This document shows, one piece after another, positions 1 through 11,608 of a DNA stretch of 64,000 nt (the stretch's first letter is position 1; every line of letters begins with the position of its first letter). Source of the DNA: Sinotaia quadrata (Eukaryota > Mollusca > Gastropoda > Architaenioglossa > Viviparidae); contig CM054182.1 in assembly GCA_028829895.1 (NCBI GenBank), positions 5,240,501-5,304,500 of the forward strand. Direction: 5' to 3'. The position numbers were made by a program, and so were the translations under genes. Under the pieces are notes generated by a model. That model ran no database searches and was not told where the DNA came from. It worked only from the letters and a program-made list of their open reading frames with translations.

Positions 1-700
1 TATAGTGAGTGAGTGGAGAATGGTGGTACAAATGATTGTTTTTCTGTCTTCATTGTATAGTGGACAGTGCAATAGGAAGTGATATATAGTGTTTTCTGTT
101 CTACAGTGATTGCATGCTTTTGTTTAACCTGAAATCTTGTGTGTTAGAAGTGTTGAAATTAATCAGAAAACGACTTTGTTGTATAAGTTGCTGTGTAGGT
201 TAGGAGATCTTGGCGTATTTTTCATTTAATAAATCTGGTTTTGTGTGCATGCATTTTGAATTGTATTTGGAGTGTGTGACTGCCATGTTATATTTTAACC
301 CTTTATCTGCTGTTTCATTTCCTAATATATTCTTGTGGCTTGGTATCCATAGTAATGTTTGTTTTAGTGTTTTATTTATCTAGTTCCTTAATGCAGTTTC
401 TTATTTTGTTTGTGGTGTATGTTTTAGAAATGCTGCTTGTGTTGCATAATGTCTGTATTGAAGATAATGTGTCAGTTTTTGTCAGTATGATTTTATTTAG
501 GGGTAAGGTTGGATTTTTGTTCCTTTGTGAAAGTGTTGTTTGCATGGCTACCAGTTCAGCTGTTAGTAGTGAAAGAGAATGGTGTAATTTGTAAGCGTTG
601 TATTCCTTGGTAATAGTTAATGACTGTTTTTGGAACCTATTGTATAAATTTTTAGATGATCTGGATAATTTTTATATATGTGCTCTAATGTGTTTTGTCG
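1..700. other. AT/TG-rich unique DNA, no gene recognised
   Basis: T- and G-rich sequence without recognisable coding content. An 84-codon frame at 340-594 is hydrophobic because of the T-rich composition and matches no family I know. A short TG-rich imperfect repeat of about 23 bp (two to three copies, about 706-775) leads into the LINE remnant. Confidence 0.5.
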
Positions 701-814
701 TAATTATTGTGTGTTGTGTGTCGTGATTGTTGCGTGTTGTGTGTTGTGATTGTTGTGTGTTGGCGCATTTTGGCGCATATCAGTGTAAGGTCTATTGTAC
801 GATCAGTCTTATAT

Positions 815-2095
815 GCTACCCAAGACATGCTAACGATCATATTAAACAGACTGAATCCGCAGGCAGAGGAAATCATAGCTGAAGAACAGGCAGGCTTCAG
901 ACCAGGGCAAAGCACAATTAAATAGATTTTTAACCTGAGATTGCTATGTGAGAAGTATCTCCAGCACCAACAAGACCTCTATCATGTCTTTGTAGATTTT
1001 AAGAAGGCATTTGACCGGGTGTGGCATGCAGCCCTTTGGTCCACCATGAAGCTGTACAACATCAGTGCCAACCTGATCAAAGTCATAGAAAGCCTTTACA
1101 GCAAGGTCACCAGCATAGTCTGCTTCAACGGCCAAATAGGAGATTGGTTCAGGACAACAGTGGGAATCAGACAGGGCTGCTTGCATTTATCTACTCTCTT
1201 CAACATCTTCCTTGAAAGAATCATCACAGATACACTGGAAGACCATGAAAGAACTATCAGTATTGGAGGCAGAACAATAGCGAACTTACGCTTTGCCGAT
1301 GACATCGATGGCCTTGCAGGAAACGAGGAGGAGCTAGCTCAGTTGGTGGAAAAACTGGACAAGGCAGCTACTGCTTTCGGTATGGAAATCAGTGCAGAGA
1401 AGACCAAATTGATGACCAACAACACCAGTGGCATTGGCAAAGACATCATATTGGTGATCATAAACTGGAAACAGTTAATAAATTCAAGTACTTAGGAGCC
1501 ATCATGACTTACGAGGGATCAAAACCTGAAATACTGTCCAGGATTGCGCTGACAATAACAGCAATGGCAAGGCTGAAGACAGTTTGGAAAGATAGAAACA
1601 TCTCAGTCAGCTCAAAGATCAGACTGATGCGTTCCTTGGTTGTATCTGCGTTTTTATATGCAAGTGAGTCATGGACCCTCACAGTGGATCTTGAAAGGAG
1701 GATACAAACTACTGAAATAAGATGCTTTCGAAGGTTGCTTGGCATTTCGTATTGAGATCATGTCACGCACGAATGACGAAATGAGAAACAGAATTAGACA
1801 AGCTATTGGGCCCTATGAAGAGCTATTGACATTGTGAAAAAATGCAAAATGAAATGGTATGGGCATGTAATATGATCAACAGGGCTTGCCAAGACAATCA
1901 TGCAAGATACTGTGCAAGGAGGGCGAAGGAGAGGAAGACAGAGGAAAAGATGGGAGGATGACATTCAGAGTGGACAGAACTGAAACTGAGCAATACAGTA
2001 AGATTATCAGAGAACAGAATGGAATGGAGGAAACTGGTTGTCAGATCATCATCATTGGTGCCCCAACGGTCGGCAAGACTAAGGGATAGATTGAG
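815..2095 (+). pseudogene. 5'-truncated, broken LINE (non-LTR) reverse transcriptase
   Basis: Remnant of the reverse transcriptase of a non-LTR retrotransposon, the enzyme that copies element RNA at the nicked target. Homology begins near 815 with the stretch around AEEQAGFRPGQST (about 880-915). It continues through RT motif A (FVDFKKAFDRVW, catalytic Asp codon near 995), GIRQGC (about 1163-1180) and the catalytic FADD (1292-1303). The C-terminal part (1504-1755, containing SKIRLMRSLVVSAFLYASESW) and a basic tail near 1910-1960 (GGRRRGRQRKRWEDD) follow. No endonuclease domain is present, so the copy is 5' truncated. Breaks seen are an in-frame TAG at 923-925 just before IFNLRLLCEKY, a frame change between about 1440 and 1504, a TGA at 1753-1755, and further shifts after 1770. 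The family is the RTE/jockey-like type widespread in fish and invertebrates, but I cannot fix the clade. It is surely not functional. Confidence 0.9.
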
Positions 2096-2219
2096 TAGAT
2101 TTAATTCTTTTTCTAAGTGATATGAGTGCCTACGTAAGAATCTAGGAGTGGGTGATGGTGGGCCATATTTTAATTAAAGACATACATAACAGTAAAATCC
2201 AGTTTTAAGTAAGTCGAGA

Positions 2220-2580
2220 ACATGTCGACTGCAAATCTAGCTCAAACAACGCTAAACTAAAGAAACATAAATTCAAACTCCAATGTAAATAAATGGAGGT
2301 CATAATCAAGAAACGTGAAACTGAAATAAATGGAAAACCAAACTCAGACTATGTCAAGCTGAAATAAATGGAAAACCAAACTCAGACTATGTCAAGCTGA
2401 AATAAATGGAAAATCAAACTCAAACTATTGTCAAACTGAAATAAATGGAAAGTCATACTCGAAATATGTCAAACTTAAAAATTCATACTGCCACTATTTT
2501 TTCAAAGTAAATAATTGGAATTTCATAATTAAGAACACGTTAAACTTAAATAAATAGAAAGTCACATACGTTGACATATA
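2220..2580. repeat. Minisatellite, 38-bp unit, degenerate at edges
   Basis: Units beginning CTGAAATAAATGGAAAACCA start at 2321, 2359, 2397 and 2436, so the period is 38-39 bp. Two central units are identical. Flanking DNA from about 2220 and to about 2580 shows decayed versions of the same words (CAAACTC, ATGTCAA, AAATAAATGG). Confidence 0.85.
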
Positions 2581-3298
2581 CAATAATAAACACACACTAG
2601 CATACACACCTATGTACAAACACCTTATCTATACATAGACACATGAACATACAAACATACAGGCACTCACAAAGACAACCAGAGACAATCTAAAACAAAC
2701 GCATGTGCGCTCAAAACATAATACACACGCACACGAATATGAACACACACACAAACATCTTTACATCAAGAAAGAAAAGTTAAAAATAGAAGTCCCTATC
2801 TACCTGCCACAGCACTCAGAAGGAAGTTAACGTATTTATTTTAATATTTTACAAAAAAACAAACAAAACAAAAGAACGTGTGTGTCATGGAATAAATACG
2901 CCACTTGACTAAGACAGTCACTAGATATCATATAGCAGGTAAAATATACGCACATCTAATTGTTGGGGTTAAAGCGCTGAAAGGCAACCCTCATTCCTGT
3001 CACGTGACACCCGCAGCAGGCTTTATCTCACGTGTTTGGGGCTGTGTAGATCAAGTTATAAATATCGAGTGTGTGGCATTCATTACGTTTGCCGTTTGTC
3101 AACTTCTTTATGCTTGTTTTATTTCGATTGTGTTTCACCGGTGTTTGCGAGTGTCGCCGCCGTTGTTGTAAAATGGTCGGGGTTGGGAGGATTTATTTCT
3201 GTTTGGAATTTTGTTCTTGTTGTTATATTAAAAACTTTTTTAAAATGTAATCATTTAAATTTATGTACGCATTCTTCACGGTCTTGTGATCAGGAAAT
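2581..3298. other. CA-rich and unique DNA, no gene recognised
   Basis: Imperfect CA-rich sequence (about 2590-2760), a short poly-A run near 2855, then unique DNA. Open frames of 88 and 108 codons overlap at 2905-3362 in different frames. I recognise neither as a protein family, and the second runs into the next tandem array. Confidence 0.45.
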
Positions 3299-3465
3299 AC
3301 AACTAATTGTATGTACGCATGTGATTACAACTAATTGTATGTACGCATGTGATTACAACTAATTGTATGTACGCATGTGATTACAGCTAATTATATGTAC
3401 GCATGTGATTACAACTAATTGTATGTACGCATGTGATTACAACTAATTGTATGTACGCAATTGTC
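3299..3465. repeat. Minisatellite, 28-bp unit
   Basis: About six near-identical units of ACAACTAATTGTATGTACGC plus ATGTGATT. One unit reads ACAGCTAATTA. Confidence 0.9.
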
Positions 3466-3620
3466 ATTTCGTACCTGAAATAATAATAATGTTAGCTGCC
3501 TTGAGCAGGTTCGGTTCTGTCGTGGAGGGGATAAAGATCAATTATTGTTTTGCATTTGACTGACAATTGCATAAACGAACAAATAATTCGAAAGTAATAA
3601 TAATGTTCTCCTACTACTGC

Positions 3621-3873
3621 AAGTTAACACAGCACTCCTCACACTACCACTACTACAAACTAACACAGCACTCCTCACACTACCACTACTACAAACTAAC
3701 ACAGCACTCCTCATACTACAACTACTACAAACTAACACAGCACTCCTCATACTACCACTACTACAAACTAACACAGCACTCCTCATACTACCACTACTAC
3801 AAACTAACACAGCACTCCTCATACTACCACTACTACAAACTAACACAGCACTCCTCATACTACTATATTCTGC
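3621..3873. repeat. Minisatellite, 36-bp unit, seven copies
   Basis: Units start with AAACTAACACAGCACTCCTC at 3621, 3657 and every 36 bp after. The period is a multiple of three, so 12-residue repeat frames are open on both strands. I do not regard them as genes. Confidence 0.95.
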
Positions 3874-3911
3874 AAACTAGCAAAACAGTTTGACACTAAG
3901 AGAGAGTTCAG

Positions 3912-3995
3912 TAACCCGAACAAGAATCGAACCCCTGCATCTTGATCGAGAGCCTTGTGCTTCACTTCCACACAACCATCTGCTGTGACCAGCCA
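3912..3995 (-). other. tRNA-like sequence, possible SINE head
   Basis: On the minus strand a B-box-like GGGGTTCGATTCTTG (complement of about 3921-3935) lies downstream of a D-arm-like GTGGAAGTGAAGCACA and of GGCTCTCGATCAAG. Order and spacing resemble a pol III internal promoter of tRNA type. No full cloverleaf with a paired acceptor is visible, so this is a tRNA-derived SINE head or tRNA pseudogene rather than a working tRNA. Going downstream on the minus strand, the 36-bp minisatellite lies where a SINE body would be. Confidence 0.4.
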
Positions 3996-4510
3996 GTTCC
4001 CCATCAGAAGACCTGCCCTTTAATTATCCACTGTACTACTGCGGCTCCGTAAAATACCGACTATCGGAGTAGCATCTATGTCAGTCTTTCTGCCATGATT
4101 TTTTAGCAACTCATAAATTAGCATCACGGCTCCAGGCTTAATCCCCGTCTCTGTACAATGGCTATATCTTTTACAGATAGCTTTCTTAATTTCATGGTAA
4201 CAATTTCTCGGGTGGCTAGACAGTTGTCTATCACTTTTCCGCCAGCTGTGTCATTTGGGGCAACATTTTTTTTTTAACCTACCAGGAGCTCTGATCAAGA
4301 AGGCAGTCTTGCTGATGACAATTATATTTCTATAGTATGACGTTTCTATAGTATCAGAACTTCTTAACAAACGTTCCTCATATACTAATGTTGCTAAAAT
4401 AATTTGTCCATTTTTAAACTGCTATAATTAAATGTACATCTTTTACGGCTTTTCAAAACTGATTTGCACATAAATGTTAGTAAAATATTTTGATAAAATT
4501 CCTTTAATAT
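3996..4510. other. Unique DNA, no gene recognised
   Basis: No long frame, RNA or repeat that I can support. Confidence 0.4.
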
Positions 4511-4516
4511 AAAAAA

Positions 4517-4808
4517 AGCAAAACATGAAAAGAGAGGATAGAGAGAAAAGAGGGGATGGAGTGAAAAGAGGGAAGAGAGGAAAGAACAGACGATAGAGAG
4601 AAAAGAGAGGATAGAGGGAAAGAGAGGAAATAGAGGGCAGAAGAGATGATAGAGGAAAAGAGAGGAGAATAGAGGAGAGAGATGGAAGAAAAGATGGGTA
4701 AGAGAAGAGAGATGGGGGAGAAGAAAGTAAGAGAAGAGAGGGAAGAACGAAGAGAGAGATAGAGAGGGAAGATCACGAGTTGGGAGAAAGAAAAGAAAAA
4801 AAAAATAA
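4517..4808. repeat. Polypurine (GA-rich) tract of about 290 bp
   Basis: The plus strand is almost entirely A and G, in irregular GAGAGGATAGAG and AGAGAAAAG words, ending in an A-rich run near 4795-4805. Two overlapping minus-strand frames (4394-4822 and 4504-4941) are low-complexity Ser/Leu/Phe translations of it. Confidence 0.85.
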
Positions 4809-4810
4809 GA

Positions 4811-6254
4811 GAATGACAGCAAAGCATGAATTGAGTGTTACGAATGTATTTTCGATTGCACTCTTGGGATGACATTATTTCTGCCCATTTGTTATTTCTT
4901 CCACTCTGTAAAATAAAATGTTTAAAAAAACGACCAAACAAAATTATACCGATTTCTCTTGTAGACGATTTGCTTGCAGTTAATCAACCTTGTCTAAAGC
5001 ATTTGACGACATTCTCGCCGTCCGTACACTGAGACAATCACAACAATGCTGCCTGCTGGCAGGCAGCGCGCTAATCACTGTTTTAGTTGCAAGACCCCTC
5101 AGGTAAGGGGAACAAAATCCCTTTTTGCCGGCTATGACAACAAATCTTTTGTTAAGTCGTGGTTCAGGAGATGCAGAAGCAACACAAGTTTGATTTATAA
5201 TGGATTAGGGTCGTTCGTGTTTCTAGCAATCAGCAGTGAGTTTTTGCGCTCCATGTAGGAAATGTGCAACAAAAAAAAAGAACCCAAGAGAACCAACAAA
5301 TTAGGAATAATATTCAAAACAAACAGATATTTATTTCTTTTAAATAAAAAAAAAAAACTCACCGAATTATGCATGTTTGTTTTCAGCGAAATTATTGTTG
5401 AGATTCGGTTTCAGTGCAACCCCACAGTTCGCTAACCAAGCGAGTAATTGCATCATAAACATAGCCAATTCTTCCTGGATGTGTTGAGTAGACAGACAGG
5501 TATGAGATGCTAACTGGGCCAAGCAAAAGGGGAAACTACTCTGAGCTTTGGGTTGACAGATTGGATAAACAATTCTAATCAACGGGATAACTGAGACTTT
5601 AAAGAGATCTGATGTATTGGTTGGCAAATTAGGTAAACATTTCTAATCATGGAGCTGAGAGAAGATAAACAATGATTTGTGATAAATCATAGGAAATGTC
5701 AAGTAAAAATGAAGAAGAAATAATCTTTCTACCACCACCACCACCCAAATCTCTCTAGTTGGCTGACATAATGGCACGTTAACATTATATCTTTCAGCTT
5801 AAAATTAGCTGTTGTTTGAATTTATTGTTTAATGAGTGGTGTCATAATTGTTTTAATTTTTTTCAAATTCTCGATGCAAGAATGATTGAAGAATGTTTAC
5901 TTAGAGAAATCTGTCAAATGTTTCTCGATGTGGCTTTTAAAAACGGGTCCTGATGATCGAAAAAGGAGATAGTAAATTACTTTACTTGTATGAAGAATGT
6001 AAATCTATCATGAAACAAGCGATTTGAAATCGTTTATGGAATTGCCGTTAGCCAGTTTGTAAAAAAAATATTCTTCTTGTTAAACAAAAAGAACATTTCA
6101 AATCTACAACAGAAAATATTTCGCCTACAATTACTATGGTTATCGTAAATATATTTTACTTAAATAACCTTTCACCTATTTGCAAGCGACTTGCGGATGC
6201 CTGCTTAAGACTCTCACCTCTGGTAGTAACGGTCTGGCCGTCAATGTTACGGCT
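4811..6254. other. Unique DNA, no gene recognised
   Basis: AT-rich DNA with short open frames (4835-5032, 5046-5258, 5367-5627 on minus) that match no family I know. Poly-A runs occur near 5270 and 5350. No splice-linked exon pattern was found by eye. Confidence 0.4.
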
Positions 6255-8010
6255 TTGTGGCGGAGTACATTTCCCTATCCCTATTTTCTAATTAATAATT
6301 ATGTATCTGTTTCCAATTTTAACGTGACCCGACCTTGGGCTCTGGTATTTTTTGTAAGTGTCAAAGTTGGAGTAAACACTCAGGTGGAGAGTACGATAGA
6401 ACTTGGTGAAGTAATCCAAACCTGTTCCAAGCAGATGAGTAGTTTTTCTCACTATTAGTCTCACACTTGTCCATAACAAGTTCATCCAATGGGGAAAGAC
6501 CAAAAGTTACTTTGTTGAAGAAGTCCTATTTTCTAATCACTTTGATTTGGGCATAACTTAAGTCTGGTCATAAAGGCGATTGTTAGTTTATGGTAAGTTA
6601 ACTGACTAATAAAGAGAGAATGGATTCAGAAATATTTTATACATGTAAGCTATTGATCTGTGATTTGAATTGTTGAATGCCTTATGTAGCTGAACCATTA
6701 TTTCTATGTTAACTTATTTGATTGTACATTACACAATATTTTTATCGATGCTTTATTTCTTATTTTGCAAGTGTATCGGGCTAACGAATGTTGTTGCATG
6801 ATTTGTAAGTGGAGCATGTGTGTAAAGAGAGAAAACGAATTTAAGAGATTAAATATGCCTGAAATTTAGCGCTGCCTTAATTTGACTTTTACAGAAAGGA
6901 GCGTGATTTATTTTTAGACTGCAATGACAACTGTACTCTACCAGATCAGGTTGGTGCTTTTGATCCACTTCATACTGCAACGACAACTGTACTCTACCAG
7001 ATCAGGTTGGTGCTTTTGATCCACTTCAGACTGCAATGACAACTGTACTCTACCAGATCAGGTTGGTGCTTTTGATCCACTTCAGACTGCAATGACAACT
7101 GTACTCTACCAGATCAGGTTGGTGCTTTTGATCCACTTCAGACTGCAATGACTACTGTACTCTACCAGATCAGGTTGGTGCGTGTATCTAACATTGTCAT
7201 TGAACTTATCAGTAACATGTTTGCTGTAAGTTGATTCCCGTAAATTCCATTTGAGAAAATGGTGAAAACTGAGGCTTGAGTTTGGTCTCAAGAATTCATG
7301 AAAGTTTCCTGAACATTCCTTGTGGTATGTTGAGTAGTGCACACAAAGATTCTAGAACACTCTGCATGATGTGCTTTGATAGCGCATGTGAAGTTCTGGA
7401 TGATTTTCCACGGTGTACTTTGAGAGAGCATCAAAGATTCTGGAACAGTTGTGTGCCTAGAAGGGATACAGCCGCCATCATTGAAAAGGTTATGTACATT
7501 GACTATAATTATCTCTCAAAAACTCCACTCGTATTTCTATGATGAATTATATCTATGAACTTGATTATATACGTATGTTAATTTCACTGTTGGTGTTTAG
7601 CGCTAGTCAAACAAATTGTTGTTTAGTGATGTAAATGTCAACGTCTTTTGATTATATTCATATGTTGTATATTTGATTCTTGATTTAATCGATATTTTGT
7701 TAAATTTATTAACTTTCTTTCACATATATTAAAACTTATTAAAAGTTGGAGTAATAATGGGTGGATGGGAGTTTGTTAAATATAAAAAAAGACGGGCTTT
7801 TATTACTCCTTTAGTAATAAGTTCCCACCTACAGAAACATTATGCGACAGTAAAACATCTATCCTGTTATTGTGTAAAGTGTAGCGTTTTACGACACTCA
7901 TAATCCACCAAGTGAGAGACAGGTTGCTTTTGTGGGAGAATTATTTATAACTATAAATTAAGATTCTCCATCACTTGTAAGTAATTATATGTTGTTAACC
8001 ATAACGAATG
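6255..8010. repeat. Unnamed interspersed repeat, copy A (about 1.75 kb)
   Basis: Collinear over most of its length with 20345-22015 (copy C). Shared blocks are GAGTACATTT..CCTATCC (6262 / 20352), ACCCGACCTTGG (6328 / 20420), TCATAAAGGC (6570 / 20665), TTGAGTTTGGTCTCAAGAATTC (7276 / 21156), GATTCTGGAACAGTTGTGT (7436 / 21313), AAAGGTTATGTACATTGACT (7484 / 21446) and the terminal block CACCAAGTGAGAG..TAACCATAACGAATGAAGG. Divergence is substantial and indels are many. No terminal repeats, poly-A tail or coding domain are visible. It may be an old non-autonomous element or a segmental duplication. Confidence 0.75.
6916..7195. repeat. Minisatellite, 56-bp unit, five copies, inside copy A
   Basis: Units beginning AGACTGCAATGACAACTGTA start at 6916, 6972, 7028, 7084 and 7140. 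Copy C has a single related unit (near 21030-21075), so the amplification arose in copy A after the two copies separated. Confidence 0.9.
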
Positions 8011-8814
8011 AAGGGTGTCCAGAGAGGTGTCACAGGCTTGATCAGGTTTGACCCTTTACTATTGAATTATTTTGGTCAGCTACAGAGCAAACAATCTATA
8101 CTTATGAAACTGCTTCAGGTTCAGCGGGTACATCAAAAAGTGGGTTTGTTTGTTTTTTTTACTCAAGCCTGCATTTTTGTACTATTTTTAAAATATCATT
8201 TCCAGTCGTACTCATATCTCATATTAATTTTGTTCCCTACCATTTTCTTTGTGGTCCTCGTTAAATTTTAAACAGTTGTACTTGATTGCACGTGTTTACG
8301 CTTGATCGCACAGTTTAGTCAAAACCGGAACTTCGCACAGGTACGAAGCTTTGGGTTATCTTATCCTTTCGGAAATACGAAGTTATTTGTGAAATACGAT
8401 GAAAAGTTTAGTCATCGAATGTACTTGATAGTGCTGGCAAAATGACTCTTTCCACTTAAATTTGGCAATTAATTTATTTGAATGCATTCTTTGAAATAGG
8501 TGAACAAATATTCTATAATAGTGCCCTTTGAACCTAATTTAGTTAATTAGATGTCGCGAAACTTCTCAGAGGGGTTTCCAAGTACAGAAGAGCATAAGTG
8601 GAGCTCAGCGAGACGTGCATAATGCATGCAAGAAAATAGAAAACGGAGATTGGAATGTAAATGTCAAGACTACTTATAGTTGGACATTGCATTAATAATG
8701 ATCTCTTCGCATGCACATCAGCGTACGGGGCTTTCCTGTCAACCGAATATCACCTGGGCTATGTCGGTCATTTAAGTGCGAGTTTCCTTTGATTCATGTA
8801 GTGGTGGTGTACAT
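8011..8814. other. Unique DNA, no gene recognised
   Basis: An 87-codon frame (8008-8271) encodes a hydrophobic C-terminus from T-rich DNA and has no recognisable family. Nothing else is supported. Confidence 0.4.
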
Positions 8815-8943
8815 GCGTGCGTGCGTGCGTGTGTGTGTGTGCGTGTGCGTGTGTGCGTGCGTGTGTGTGTGTGTGTGTGCGTGTGTGTGTGCGTGCGTGT
8901 GTGCGTGTGTGTGTGCGTGTGTGTGTGTGCGTGTGTGTGTGTA
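8815..8943. repeat. (TG)n microsatellite with GTGCGT interruptions
   Basis: Alternating TG with many CG steps. The overlapping Cys-Val and Thr-His frames on both strands are artefacts. Confidence 0.95.
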
Positions 8944-9034
8944 GGGGGGAAAAGTAGGAACCCCGAACTTAACTGTACGTTGCACCCATTCACGAAATAT
9001 GGTTTTATGCAAAAACAGGACAAGAGATGTATAA

Positions 9035-9135
9035 ACACATATACATACACACTCACACACACAAACGCATGTGAATGGACATACTCGCACACAATGCATA
9101 CACAACTCACATATACATACGCATACACACAAGCC
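9035..9135. repeat. CA-rich imperfect microsatellite
   Basis: ACATACACAC and CACACACAAACGC words, on the strand opposite to the TG tract that ends about 90 bp earlier. The two tracts could in principle pair. Confidence 0.8.
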
Positions 9136-9359
9136 GTAATACAAATAGTGTGGCTATTTTACATAGACCAGGAAAAGCATGTACGGTTGGTTTTTTTCTA
9201 TTTGAAGAGTTTTTATTTTTCAACCCTATCAGTAAATTCTTGTAGTCTTGAGTATGCTGCAGTTTATGTTCTAATCAAAGGATTTAATACTATTCAATTG
9301 CATTTAATTATTTGTTTTCAGACTAGACAGATAGAGAGACAAAGAGAAATATATATATG

Positions 9360-9380
9360 ATTGTGTGTGTGTGTGCGTGC

Positions 9381-9448
<68 letters not shown>
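9360..9448. repeat. (TG)n microsatellite
   Basis: Nearly pure TG after a short GTGCGTGCGTGCG start. Confidence 0.95.
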
Positions 9449-10464
9449 CTATGTTTTAAATTATAATCGATTCCATTAGATAGAACTACGTTCAAAAGGA
9501 CTCTCGGGAGTGACCGTTATTATGAATAAGTTTTCAAGATTGAACTTGCTAGTTAAATAATCGCTGGTATTTGACATACATGTAGTAGATAGATAGAAAC
9601 AAACTAATTCCTCTTTAATAGATTGATGAACGTTGACAGTGCTTTAGTGCTTTGACTTTCAGATAACCTTTAGCCCTGAAGATCAGCCAATCAATCAATT
9701 TAGTGCAACGTAAAGTGTGTGTGTGTGAGTGGAGGGGGGGGGGGGCGGGGAAGAAAACAACAATTCTGCAGTGCTTATATAAACTGATTTACTAGCGAAC
9801 CATTCCAGTCTGCTTTTGGAACGCGTTCATGGCTAAGACTGGTGGTGGTAAGGGGCTCCGGAAACAGCGTTAACTAGTCCTGACAAGCCATAACAGCCAG
9901 TCGTCATTTACCCTCTAATTCTCTTCCCTCTACTGCCCGCCATCGCTTTTTAAACCTTTGGCAGTCAAAATAATCATTCTATTACCGATTCCACGAGAAA
10001 GGGAAAAGTCCAAGTGATTCACTGTCGTTTTCCAATCTGCGAGAGCTGGATCTTGAAGATCGATCCGTATGGGAAATATTCCTGCGGATGGCATTTTGTT
10101 CCTGCCGTTGTAGTTGCCAGCGAAAGAGACGTTGTAAAAGTTTTATGTCGAATGTGATCGTTTGGGGAATAAGATTTGTCATCGTGTGGGAAGAGGAGTT
10201 GTATTCATTCAACAGTGACAAGATTCTAAGACAACACTCCTTTTATAGTTTTCTACGGATAGTGCCGTTGTAATCAATACTATGAGTAGTTTTGTTACAC
10301 TTACATTTCTTTGCTTTTACGATTACGAAATGCTTTCATATTGAATAGGTGCACTGATTAAAACTTTCCTTTCCATTATGACGCACTGCAAGATTAACGA
10401 TGCATTTCCAAGACAAATGGTCTATCTTTAGGAGTAATATACTTTACCTACTCGTCCATCATTA
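9449..10464. other. Unique DNA with a poly-G run
   Basis: A G-run interrupted by one C lies near 9733-9752. Short frames on both strands (9982-10221 minus, 10088-10273 plus) overlap each other and are not recognised. No gene supported. Confidence 0.4.
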
Positions 10465-10745
10465 CGCTGGTCTTTCATTATACTGGTCTTTTATTATACT
10501 GGCCTTTCATTACACTGGTCTTTCATTACACTGGTCTTTCATTATACTGGTCTTTCATTACACTGGTCTTTCATTATACTGGTCTTTCATTACACTGGTC
10601 TTTCATTATACTGGTCTTTCATTACACTGGTCTTTCATTACACTGGTCTTTCATTATACTGGCCTTTCATTACACTGGTCTTTCATTATACTGGTCTTTC
10701 ATTATACTGGTCTTTCATTAAACTGGTCTTTCATTAAACTGTCTT
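10465..10745. repeat. Minisatellite, 16-bp unit, about 17 copies
   Basis: Tandem ACTGGTCTTTCATTAC / ATTAT units with one or two variable positions. Since 48 bp equals three units, a 166-codon frame (10400-10900) with 16-residue periodicity runs across it. That frame is an artefact. Confidence 0.92.
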
Positions 10746-10960
10746 TGAAATCTGTTATGGCAAAATGTTTTACTATTGATACTGTTTATTGTATTCTATT
10801 GTATTGTATTGTATTGTATTCTATGATTATTCTTAAACTAGTAATCTTAGAGCACTCTGTGTCTAAAGAGGTCCTTATTTATGCTGCAATGCAAAATTAA
10901 TACTTTTATAAAAATCATGTACTGTATATGACTGGTGTTTCATTATGTTGAACATGCTTT

Positions 10961-11131
10961 GTACAGCTTGTGGACTTGCAAGAACGTAATAATCACCCAA
11001 ATAAAGGGAAATAAGTCGTACAGCTTGTGGACTTGCAAGAACGTAATAATCACCCAAATAAAGGGAAATAAGTCGTACAGCTTGTGGACTTGCAAGAACG
11101 TAATAATCACCCAAATAAAGGGAAATAAGTC
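10961..11131. repeat. Minisatellite, 57-bp unit, three copies
   Basis: Units start GTACAGCTTGTGGACTTGCA at 10961, 11018 and 11075 and look identical by eye, so the duplication is recent. Confidence 0.95.
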
Positions 11132-11495
11132 ATATATGCACCATTTAAGATTTACGTGAAAACAGTCTTATATTTTAATCACCTGCAAACATATGTTTTT
11201 GTAAAGATACTTGAACATTGACAGTGTTGAGAGAGTGTACAATAATCTAGAGGAAAATTGCACATTAACTTAAGTAGAGTGTGCAATAAGCTACATTTCA
11301 TTTGAAATTCAGTTAAATAGCAAGTTGTCCCAACACATCAATATAAGTTATTTTAAAGAGCTCCATGACTTTAAGTATATTTTAAACAAGAAATTCGAGT
11401 TATATATATAAGTAAGCAATTATTTGCAAAATTTGAGACTCAAGCCACCATTGACATATAGGCAGCCTTCTGCAAAGACACCTTTGCGAATCAGA

Positions 11496-11496
<1 letters not shown>

Positions 11497-11565
<69 letters not shown>

Positions 11566-11608
11566 CGTACGTGTGTACGTGTGTATGTGTATATGTGTAC
11601 GTGTGTGC
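11497..11608. repeat. (TG)n microsatellite
   Basis: TG run grading into TGCGTACGTGTGTACGTG and TATGTGTAC words at its right end. Confidence 0.95.

Noticed and set aside
8815..9130. TG tract followed by CA tract as an inverted-repeat element
   Set aside because: Both are independent simple-sequence tracts of different quality; pairing would be trivial and no element ends are visible.
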